Source of the DNA: Daedaleopsis sinensis | Taxonomy: Eukaryota > Basidiomycota > Agaricomycetes > Polyporales > Polyporaceae | Reading direction: 5' to 3' | Length of the DNA stretch: 64,000 nucleotides | Assembly: GCA_033807695.1 (NCBI GenBank) | Contig: CM066302.1 | Location: 3,286,001-3,350,000 of the forward strand | Shown here: positions 55,182 through 64,000 of the stretch, piece by piece | Layout of the letters: each line of letters opens with the position of its first letter | Position numbering within the stretch: position 1 is the stretch's first letter | Position numbers and translations under genes: made by a program | Notes under the pieces: model-generated | Databases searched by the model: none | What the model saw: only the letters and a program-made list of their open reading frames with translations | What the model was told of the DNA's origin: nothing

Positions 55182-56486
55182 GGCGCACGCTGGCTGGACC
55201 TGCCGCGCTTCGCCTTCTTTTCTCTTTCCTCTTCTTTTTCTCCCTTCCTATCCCATCCTACCTGGGAGCCCACCTCCCCCGGGTGGGAGTCCGCGATCTC
55301 CTGTTCTCAGCCGATCATCCCCCCTTCGTCATCGATTTTCCTCGCCGCTATTCCTTGCACATATTATTGGTATTTGGGCACCGCGGTCCGGACGTCGTGG
55401 GCAGCGAGTGCTGCCACGGGACCGGTGGGGCCGTAAGTTATTTCCTTCGCATCTGTATCCGACGAGGTCGTCGCTGTTGTAGCACTACGTTTCGGCTTGG
55501 TTCGTAGGATCCCGGAAGGCGCTGCGTGCGCAGGCACGCCTAGAGTGCGCACACACAACACACATGTACTACTAGCATCGCACCCACTCCGTATGCCACT
55601 ATGCCATCCATGCACATATCATATACTCTTTGACACAACTCTCGCGATGGTCCAAGCACTCGTCTAGAATTCATGAGGGCTCAAATTTTAAACCCCATCG
55701 CACGGTCGTCGATCCCCTTCCCCATTGCGCAAAGCGGTGCAGTCACTGCGGCGCCACTGGAGATGGTAGCGCAATTGAAAGCAGTAGTGATCACTTTCAG
55801 AGGTACCATGACCCACGACATGTCCTCAATTAATATCGATATTCAGGCCTGCTGCGACGGACCAGCCATAGCCTCGTTGCAGTACTGCGGCCGCTACGAA
55901 GTTAGGTGCCAAGAAGTAATATTCACACTACTACTTAGTAGCCTCTTAGCACTGATCCACACTACAGTTAGCTAGCTCGCAAGGCCGACACGGGTCTGTC
56001 TCCGCGCGAGCACGTAGTAGTCCGACGGTCGTGTTGAGTTCACGAGACGAGGAAGCGACTCGCGGAGGGAGCGGGCAGACGAGAACGCGAGAGAGCGGGG
56101 ATGTAATGGCCCGTGCGAGCCTCGTGTAATGAATACAAACGTAACATACCCGGTATTGATACCTAGACTAATAGGGGGTGAACCATAGAAACTCTGATTA
56201 TCCAGTAAGCTGACGAATCGATCTCAGGCGCCTGGGCCTGTCTAGTGCGAGCTCGCCTGTAGTAAGAGTTGTAGAGCCTAAATCTAACAGGTCGACCACG
56301 CCGGTGTCATGTCAAAATAAGTACTTCGACTTCTTGATCAGTGGTTGAATGATCACAAATGACGTATCGACATTTATAGCATGCTATATAAGGGGTTGCT
56401 ACCGTTACGACAACGCAAGTCCGAGTCTCCTCCTGGCATCCTCCCGCCAAGTGCACAGTCCTGGCGCAGCCTTGAAGCTCGCAGTG
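55182..56486. other. Intergenic, 1.3 kb, with a TATA-like element
   Basis: No supported gene. A TATA-like CTATATAAGG at about 56391-56400 lies about 90 bp upstream of the ATG at 56487 and could drive the small gene there. Confidence 0.4.
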
Positions 56487-57090
56487 ATGTCCTCAATTCT
56501 GGGTGTAGGCCAGCTCCTTGCCGCGTGAGTCCACATTCTTCTGAGTTCTCAGGCTGAGGCTGCTGGCGTGGGCTGTGTAGTCATCAGCGGGTGCGAACAG
56601 CACTCCGATCACTACGCAGCTTGAGGTCGACGGTCCGCAGCTACGTATTCAAAAGTCGCCGCTGCAGGCACGCGGCGCAGGCGGGAATGGGATAGGCGGT
56701 GTTAGTGATGCGGCCGCATTGAATAGCATCGTTTTCAACCTGCTCCTGCTTCAACCGATGGCCATTGACCCGAGTACTGCGGCGTGCAATTGCACAATAT
56801 GTCCTGTGGGTGTCCGTGGCTGTGACGCTGCATTCACTCTCGTATATAACCGACCGCCACGTCCTGACACGAGCTATCACACCTCTTCTCCTACCCCCAT
56901 TCCGTTCTCGAGCTCGTGGACGTATTCTTTACGGCGGTCATTTCAGTCCACGCTCGTCACTTTCCACATCTCTATTTGCCTTCGCCTTAAGAGACAAGTC
57001 TACGTATACGAACACTCTGCACTACTTCTGACTCGTCTCGTTCTTCACCTCTTGTTTTGCAACCTCGATTATTTTAGCCTTAATCGCTAA
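56487..57090 (+). CDS. Possible small secreted protein, frame not resolved
   Basis: The ATG at 56487 opens SSILGVGQLLAA, a hydrophobic leader, followed by a GTGAGT donor. After about 56588 a different long open frame reads NSTPITTQLEVDGPQLRIQK, then QARGAGGNGIGG and DAAALNSIVFN, which looks like genuine protein. Canonical acceptors do not put the two in the same frame, so either the first exon is wrong or there is a one-base lesion. The TATA-like element upstream supports transcription. I recognise no family. It ends six bases before the start codon of the next gene, so the C-terminal part of the frame is unlikely to be translated. Confidence 0.3.
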
Positions 57091-57095
57091 CTATC

Positions 57096-59446
57096 ATGAC
57101 CGGCTACAGCTGGAGACATGGTGTTACAGCCTTGCTCGGGCTTTACGCGTCGAATGCCTCAATAACAGCCCATGGCGAGGGTGTTTCCCCCGTGCACGGA
57201 AAGCTGGGCGACCTCGTATTCAGTCCCTGTCCCGCCAACAGCAGCTCCATACCCGGCGCGGAATGCGGCTACGCTATGTGAGTCATTTGCAATATCAAAC
57301 CTCCGGTCTGATCTGGCGTGCAAGCATTGGGCTGATCCGTCATCGTTCCGTGCAGAGTGCCGCTCGACTACACGAACCCGGACGCGGGCGTGGCCAAGAT
57401 TGCGCTCGGCCGGTACAACGCGACGAGCTCGAACCGTAAGGGCAGTGTGTTCTTCAACCCGGGTGGTCCTGGCGGCGCGGGCGTCGGGCTCGCGACGCAG
57501 GCTGGCGCTCAGCTGCAACAGATAGTGAGCGACTCCGTGCAATGTGCCCACGCGCTTCGCGACGCTGACATCGCATCGCAGGTTGGCGAGGAGTACGATA
57601 TCATTGGGTTCGACCCCCGAGGAATCGGACAGACAGAGTGGGTACACGACCCGACTAGTACCTCGAGTATGTGACTTAGGACGTGCTACAGGCCGGCGAC
57701 ACAATGCTTCCCGACACCCGAAGCTCGGGATGCGTTCATCGCGAACACCGTTCTGGACCGCGGATACGACGTGTTGCCGAACGTGACCGACCCGTCCAAC
57801 CGCTACCACCTCATCCAGCTTCAGCGCGATGCGGAAGCTCTGTACAAGACGCAGTTTGCGATCTGTGGGCAGAACATGGGCGACAAACTCCGCTACATGG
57901 GCACTACCACCGTCGTCCGCGACATTGATTATATCACTACTCTCCTCGACGGGAAGGATGCCTTGATGTGAGTGTTACAGTGAGGTATTTTGGCCGCCAT
58001 AGCTCATCATACATCTGTTAGCAACTTCTACGGCCTCTCTTACGGAACGGTGATAGGCCAGTACCTCGTGAACATGTAGGTCACAGTAGGCACGGCATAT
58101 ATCCAGTGTGAAGTGACTGACCACCGTCCAGGTTCCCGGACCGCGTCGGACGCGTAGTTATCGACGGTGTGGTCGACGCCGACGCTTGGGCAAGTGCGTA
58201 AAGCCCCTGCCTATTGTCCAAGCAAGTAGCTGATTCTCGTCACAGACGTGCCGCCTTACAAATGGTATCGCACTTGGCTGGACGCGACCGATAGCGTCTA
58301 CCAGCTCTTCTTCGACGGCTGCGTTAAGGTTCGCGGTTGCCCGAGATTATACAGGCCGACTCACATTGACGTTGTGATGTGCTAGGCCGGGCCGTCCGCA
58401 TGTGCTCTCGCGAAGGCTAACGAGACGGGCGAAGACATCTTCAACCGCGTAGAGGCGTTCGTCGCGAACCTGTACGACCATCCGATGCCCGCGCCGAACG
58501 CGACCAACCCGGGAATGCTCACCAACGGTCGTGCCCGTCGTACGTACCCTTCGCGAATCGTTAATCACGCCGTACCGGCTGCACAACATGCTCACCTCGT
58601 ACGCATTTCCCGCATAGTGTTCCTGCTGAGCATCCTGGAGGTCCCGGACACGTGGCCGACCATGGCAAACTACCTGGCCTCGGCGCTGGCAGGCGACCCG
58701 ACTCTCATCATGAACGCCGTCAGCCCCGGGCAATTCCCCGACCTCGAGCGCTCCGGTGTATCCTGCAACGACCAAATGCCGTTCACCGCGCCGACGCCCG
58801 AGGAGACCATCGACGAGGCGATCGACGTCTACAAGACCGTCACGCTGTTCAACTTCGCGGTGACCGTCTCGGAGGCGGACAGCGGGTGCCAGTACTGGCC
58901 GGTCACCCCGCCCGAGAGGTACTCCGGCCCGTGGAACGCGACGACGAAGAACCCGGTGCTCATCGTCAGCAACACGGTCAGTCGCGCCGTCCTTATCTTC
59001 ATCTTTGCGGGTGTATATACTGTATGCTGACCGAGGCGATCGCCTTCTGCCCAGCACGACCCCGTCACGCCTCTGACGAACGGCAAGCTCGTCCAGAGCA
59101 TGCTGAAGGCCTCCGCGCTCCTCGTGCAGGACGGACCCGGGGTACGTGCGCTCCGAACTACTCATACACTCCGAGTCTGACGTCTGCTGCGCAGCACACC
59201 TCATTCGCGCTCCCGTCGACGTGCACGGTCCTGAACACGCGCGCGTTCTTCGCGAACGGCACGCTCCCGGCGGCGGGCACCGTCTGCCCCATCGACGGCA
59301 CGCCGTTCCCGGACTCGGCTGCCGCCAACGGGACCAAGGTCGCGGCCGCGGCTACGGAGAACGTCGAGACACTCGTCGCGGCGCACGGCGACTACGCGCA
59401 GGCCGTGCGGCACGTCGCGAGCTTCGTGCTCGGGGCGCGGCATTGA
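57096..59446 (+). CDS. TAP-type alpha/beta hydrolase (tripeptidyl aminopeptidase-like), secreted
   Basis: This is a secreted or vacuolar serine hydrolase of the tripeptidyl aminopeptidase family. A hydrophobic leader (HGVTALLGLYASNASITA) precedes GDLVFSPCP. Splices then give YAIVPLDYTNPD, the oxyanion-hole region FFNPGGPGGAG, YDIIGFDPRGIGQT, and the nucleophile elbow NFYGLSYGTVIGQY with an intact serine. Further exons cover the cap domain with several N-glycosylation sequons (NAT, NET) and cysteines. The C-terminal TAP domain has PVLIVSNT followed, after an intron, by DPVTPLTNGKLVQ (catalytic aspartate), then GPG spliced to HTSFALPSTC (catalytic histidine). The stop at 59446 follows VRHVASFVLGARH. 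About nine exons. The gene looks intact. The long minus-strand frame opposite it is a shadow. Confidence 0.88.
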
Positions 59447-60278
59447 GACTCGATGGACGGGGCCCAGTGCCCGGGTTCTCGACAACGGTAATGGGTCGCA
59501 TGAGGCAAGGTGGCGAGCATCCTGTGGTTCTGCACGGGCATCACATGCATACGAGCAGGGTCTTAGTGTGGTTTCACGGTAGACTCTATCAGGCTTCGCG
59601 CGGACAGTACCGTAGCATTTTACGGATCAGTACATTGAGACGCCTACGGACGGTATTATTCCGCTCATTCGAGTAATTTTGACCAGATTTGTAGCTCTCT
59701 CAATAGAGCACCGGTACCACCATCTCCTGGTCTGGACTCGAAGTCCTGTATCACTCTCGCCCTCGCTTTCGTTCTAGTCCGACCTTCAAGTATTTACTAT
59801 CTACGACAAACGACACAACACTTCGACTCCGCGCGTTCTCGTTCACTCCCGCTCTCTCAGATTTCTTGTCGTTATGAGAGAGTGGAGCACGGACAAGCTA
59901 GCGGCGCGCTCTAGTAACAAGTCGACGTTCTTCAAGTTCGTCTCTCGAGCTCTAGGCGTGCTGCCACTCCTCCAGCCAGGCTTCGGCATACTATGGTCTT
60001 GGAAGAAGTGTATCCGCTTGGCGCTCTCCGCTGAAACTCTGACAGGTCGTCGCGCGCAGAGGTCGGGAGGCGAAACGTGCACAGTTCTCGGATAATATTG
60101 CCATCTAGAGAAGACTTTTGCTTTCGTCCTACAAAGATTGACCGCTCAAAATACGTTCGGTCTTCAGTGTTTCTGCGGCCTGTCACTCCACGAAACACCA
60201 AGTACAAGGATGGCATAGAGTCGAGAATCGTGTGACATACTGGAGGAATTGTATGGCATACTAGCAGACGTACTACAT
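59447..60278. other. Convergent intergenic region
   Basis: The stretch contains the 3' ends of the hydrolase (plus) and the protease (minus). A short frame at 59874-60095 shows no motif. Nothing else is seen. Confidence 0.45.
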
Positions 60279-63179
60279 TCAAACTCTACTCCCTTCACTT
60301 CGGGAGCGTACCAAAATCCACCCCGCGTCGGGCAGCTTCGAGTCTGCCTGGGAGACCGTCAGCATACATAAGCCATTCAGGTCCGAACCTTTTGCCATGT
60401 CTATCCACAATTCTTTGCGCAGCAAGTTGGATGTACGGGCCAGATTCACGAGCTGTAGCACCGAAGTCGTGACGCACAATGGCTGTCCAGTACATATTCT
60501 GTTGGCGGGGAATGCGAGATGAGTATCTTGAGCTGGACGTTCAATATATCGCGACCCACCATTCCAAGCATGTACGAGGTGGCAATACCTTCTTTCACGT
60601 CAGCCGGATCTCTTCCTCGAATGGGGCTGAAGACCGCGTCCTCGCCACCTTCTGGGCAAGGCCAAGGAGAGCACAGAAATGCGCTAGCTGTGCATCGGTA
60701 CTTGATATGCTGGCCATCGAATCCGAGGAATCCAAAGAGCAAGTCGCACTTCTCCAAAAGGGGACGATCTTCGTTCGGTAGAGGTGGTTTGTAGTATAAA
60801 CCCTGCTCATTGAACGCAGGTGTATCTTTGCAGCGCAACCACTTGGTGGCAATCTCGTCGATGACATAGGGGGGGAAGTAGCTCATCGCCGAACCTAAGA
60901 GGCAATATTAGTGCCTGATGAGCTAGTAAAGCCTGTAAGTAAGCTGACGACTTACCGGTATCCAAGGTCATCACCAAACTGGAATGACTACTAGAGGCAT
61001 CTGGATTTTTGATCGCGATCGGATGGGCCTCCCAGTCTTGGGGATCTTCAGTTGAATAATTTGGGTGATCATGCTTGGGTACCAGCAGTGTCATGGATTC
61101 GACTTGAATCGTCCACGAACGAAGTACAGGCGATGTTCCCTGCGGCCCAACAACCGTGGAAGCAGCGATCTTGATAAGCGCAGTGAAAGTCGGAACATGC
61201 CCATGCGAAGAACATGGCCATTTTGTCCCGAAGTATATGAAGCTGCCGCTGTTGATGATGAGGTGTCAGTGTCATAGAAAAGGTCATAGCAATATGGACC
61301 CCTTACGCTCTATCACGAAGATTCCTCCCCACGTAATTGGACGGAAAGCGGAGACGAATAGAAAACTGCCCAGCCTAGCATGATGATTTAGTATTTGCAG
61401 TTTTAGACAGTGCTTACGTTGACCGGCTTGTGTACCTGTTTTAACGCATCAAAGAAGTTCTGTCGAGATCAAGCAGTCGTCAATGCTCTCTGCTGGTCGA
61501 ACGAATCAGACAGAGACTTAGAGGACAGTGACGCACCATAAACTGGTGGTCCTTTGGTGACTTGAATGGAAGATCGTGCCTGACGACCAAATCTGAGCTG
61601 TATGCGCTCTTACATAACCAGTCTAATGTAGGGATAACTTACCTCGACAAAGATAGACCAAGAACCCCATCGTGTTCAAACTGAACCATGGTATCATTAG
61701 CCGCATAGGCAAGGACTCGAGGCAGCTTAAAAGAATCTCGGGAAGCGGAGTTGGTGATCCAATCCCAAGAAGGGATGCTGCAGTATAGTTGAGAGGACCT
61801 CGGCCAGCGTGCGACCCCTACATGCGAGAACATCATGAGTTACATCGCAGCGAAACGGGAACGTAACTGACAAACGCAACTGCCGTCCATGTATCGGCGG
61901 GTGACACGTTCAATGATATCTTCAGGCTTCCCCGCAGGGACAGTGCACTTATTGCCCGCGAGTTTACGAAAGTCCTCGTCCTCCTTCCATTCGGTCGTTT
62001 CGCCAGTCGGGTCAGTTACTTGGCCGCTGATCCTCTTGAAGCGATTGGCAAATAGCCAGCTTTGGAATTTGATAGAGTCAGCACAAGCTCAGCTTCGAAG
62101 CGCGCGATAATTCAACGCGACTCGGATTTGCTCACGTAACGGTCTCCGCTAGTATGTAGACAACTATGATCAGCTCCCGTTTGCCATAGTTTGCGAGCAA
62201 TTTAAAGGACACCTCACTCACCAGTATCAACGAGCAACTGGATGTTTCTTCCGGAGTATGGCAGCATCTCGGGGTGTTTCGCGTCCAGTTCCTGCGCGAG
62301 AAGAGGTGTTAGTTGTTAACAACCAACACGTTCCCGGTTCAGACGAGGCGATATGACTCGACACGGCCCACTTACCACCACGAAGCAATACATCGCCGCT
62401 GGTAAGGATGTATGAGTGCACTGCAGTCTCCCGGGTTATGCTGTATGAAAGAGCGCACTGTTCACGAATCTACCATTCGCAAGTGTAGCGATTGGCATCA
62501 ATTCGTTCTCTTCGAAGATGCATATCGATGCTTGTAGGGCCCTCTTCTGCTCTGGGGAAAATGGCGGCGGTGAGATTGGCATACCAACCGGCGGAATCAC
62601 GGGAGTGGAGCGATGACCCCATATTGGAGTCTGACCCCCGATCGATGCACTAGAGGAGTCATGCCGGGTGTCCGATCTTGATGCTACTGGCTATAACACC
62701 ATCGTTAGGTCAGAAGGCTGTCTGCACGTCAAGGAGAAAACACTTTATTTGGTCTCGTACCTGACCGAGATGAGACGAAGGCGGTGAAGCAGGACTCCGA
62801 GTCTTTGGAGCAAAGGCAGTACCGGTCGCAAATGTGACCGGCGCTGGGAGATGAGTGGCTTCTCCGGGTAATCCAGGCTGTTGACGTATACGGGCCTGAC
62901 GTGCCTCCGCCAAGGCATCCATGGCATCTTGTCCCCTGCTGAACTTGAAAAGTTCGACCATGGATGGGTCGTGGCTGTCTTCGACGAAGTAGTAGCCATG
63001 AGGCGCCCCCTCGTACAGCTTGAGTGCATGACGACAAGCGTCAGCCTACACAGAAGTGTCAGTGAGGTACAAGTCCAATTCAACGATCACGGTTCTCTCA
63101 CCTTCAGAACATCGTCAAATGTTAGGTTCTCGAACGACGGTTCGGTGAGTGGAAAGGTGGTATGTGCAATGTTCTCCAT
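60279..63179 (-). CDS. Pepsin-like aspartic protease (A1 fold), many exons
   Basis: This is an A1-type aspartic protease, judged by both active-site loops: NIQLLVDTG in the N-terminal lobe and LVMTLDTGSAMSYFPP in the C-terminal lobe (formed by a splice after TLDTG), each keeping the D-T-G triplet. DGVLGLSLSR is the conserved loop between them. The start at 63179 gives MENIAHTTFPLTEPSFENLT, without a signal peptide, and is spliced to ADACRHALKLYEGAPHGYYF, an N-terminal extension unusual for secreted pepsins. A Pro-rich linker, EELMPIATLANG-type segment and the protease lobes follow. About ten or more exons are needed, and the last splice is uncertain: two frames remain near 60280-60500, of which KELWIDMAKGSDLNGL looks better. 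The missing signal peptide suggests an intracellular role, or an undetected first exon. Confidence 0.72.
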
Positions 63180-63718
63180 AGTGGAAAGAGATCGTGTCGA
63201 TTGATTGATTGTAGAGAGAGTGAGGGTGGCTGACCTGCCATGCGGGATTATATAGGTTTTTGAAAAGACTGTAGGAGAGGTCACGTACGCAGGGATCAGG
63301 AAACCGGAGCCCAACGATGCGCAAGGATTCTCGCGCCCAACGCGAAGAGGTTTGTGAGGATACGAAACAATCAGAAACCACCCCAGCGGTGGAGGGTGAT
63401 GTAGTCATTCTTGCTTCTCTTGATCTTGTCTCAGGCTTGCGGTTGGAGAAGGAGTACCATCGATCTGCGCAAACAATAAGGAATCATCGGATGTAATTGT
63501 TACAGCACAAATCGATAAGGAGTACGGTGTTGCTTCTAGGCTAAGCATATCAGCGCCGTGTTAAGTGGAGAAGGCAGGAGCACAGAAGTGAGTAGTGATA
63601 GGTTGTTTGGGGCGTGGTCGTGTAGTAGGGATGGTGTTGCTTCTAGGGTAGATAAATTGTGTTGGTGAAAGCATGATGTGCTTAGTGTCGCATGTGGAAC
63701 GGGAGGGGTGGAGAATCG
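63180..63718. other. Upstream of the protease gene and downstream of the edge gene
   Basis: No supported gene. The right part should hold the 3' untranslated region of the minus-strand edge gene, the left part the promoter of the protease gene. The phrase GTTGCTTCTAGG recurs at about 63530 and 63630, a short direct repeat. Confidence 0.4.
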
Positions 63719-64000
63719 CTAGAAACTCTCTTCAGCAGAGTACAAGAGAGACAAGGACGATGATCCGCACTCTTCAGCAAAGCGCACGTGCGGGGCTGCA
63801 CATCGCGAAGGGTGGTATTCCACCCACATACAGCTTTCGTAGGCGTTGTAGAAGAGAGCAACGTACTCCAATCTAGGACAACTTTGAAGCAGCTCCACAA
63901 TTTCTCGGCCACGAGTATTGCGGACACGAGCCCAGCGACTACGAGCTTCCATGTCCATTGAAAATGGCCCATGATCCTCATGGAAATCCAGGTTGAGGTG
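63719..64000 (-). CDS. C-terminal end of an F-box/LRR-type protein (truncated by the window)
   Basis: The minus-strand frame is open from the window edge to a stop at 63719. It reads EIVELLQSCPRLEYVALFYN, a leucine-rich-repeat-like ending typical of the expanded F-box protein families of Agaricomycetes, followed by WVEYHPSRC. The N-terminal F-box would lie beyond 64000. The alternative frame on the same strand is less protein-like. The family call is tentative. Confidence 0.5.
   Translation of the reverse strand, partial: HLNLDFHEDHGPFSMDMEARSRWARVRNTRGREIVELLQSCPRLEYVALFYNAYESCMWVEYHPSRCAAPHVRFAEECGSSSLSLLYSAEESF

Noticed and set aside
58347..59204. A 285-codon minus-strand frame as a gene
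   Set aside because: It lies opposite the catalytic exons of the TAP-like hydrolase, has no motif and is explained by the high GC content and codon bias of the sense gene.
1..64000. tRNA, rRNA and other structural RNA genes
   Set aside because: No stretch showed the conserved tRNA A and B boxes with a foldable cloverleaf or rRNA similarity that I could support by eye; a covariance-model scan would decide.

Overview
The window reads as nuclear DNA of an Agaricomycete fungus, probably polypore-like. Genes are split by many GT-AG introns of about 41-75 nt, GC content is high, and the protein families are basidiomycete ones: an RTF1/SOF1 pair, a TAP-type alpha/beta hydrolase, a pepsin-like protease and a Tad-like LINE. 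Exons were assembled by eye from frame, splice signals and protein motifs, so gene ends are less certain than gene identities.

Region 1, about 1-29 kb, is an accessory island and the most interesting part. It carries a complete ribonucleotide reductase: the small subunit R2 (745-1924, minus) and the large subunit R1 (24107-27422, plus). Next to R2, divergently transcribed across a 433-bp gap, is an intact Helitron-type HUH replicase fused to a PIF1 helicase (to 8629, plus). Between replicase and R1 lie two paralogous F-box/nucleotidyltransferase-like genes (9.0-10.2 kb and 15.6-16.5 kb), a small two-exon gene (11.3 kb), a divergent protein kinase (12.4-13.7 kb), a degenerate 229-bp tandem array (about 13.7-15.0 kb), a Zn2Cys6 regulator-like gene (17.1-18.5 kb), an unrecognised minus-strand region (20.2-21.2 kb) and a multi-exon gene with nuclear-type basic motifs (21.7-23.2 kb). 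The set combines DNA replication, dNTP supply, signalling and transcriptional control. That suggests a large cargo-bearing rolling-circle element, or an integrated virus-like element, rather than ordinary chromosome. The left end lies outside the window.

Region 2, about 29-35.9 kb, is AT-richer and mostly non-coding. It holds decayed repeats and a second copy (33.6-34.4 kb) of the gene at 28.2-29.0 kb.

Region 3, 35896-42523, is a full-length, apparently young non-LTR retrotransposon. Both ORFs are open, it has an A-tail, and 14-bp target-site duplications flank it.

Region 4, 43-64 kb, looks like conventional host chromosome: monoacylglycerol lipase, RTF1 (Paf1 complex), SOF1/DCAF13 (18S rRNA processing), a predicted mitochondrial protein, a DUF7587-like membrane protein, a TAP-like hydrolase, a pepsin-like protease and a truncated F-box-family gene at the right edge.
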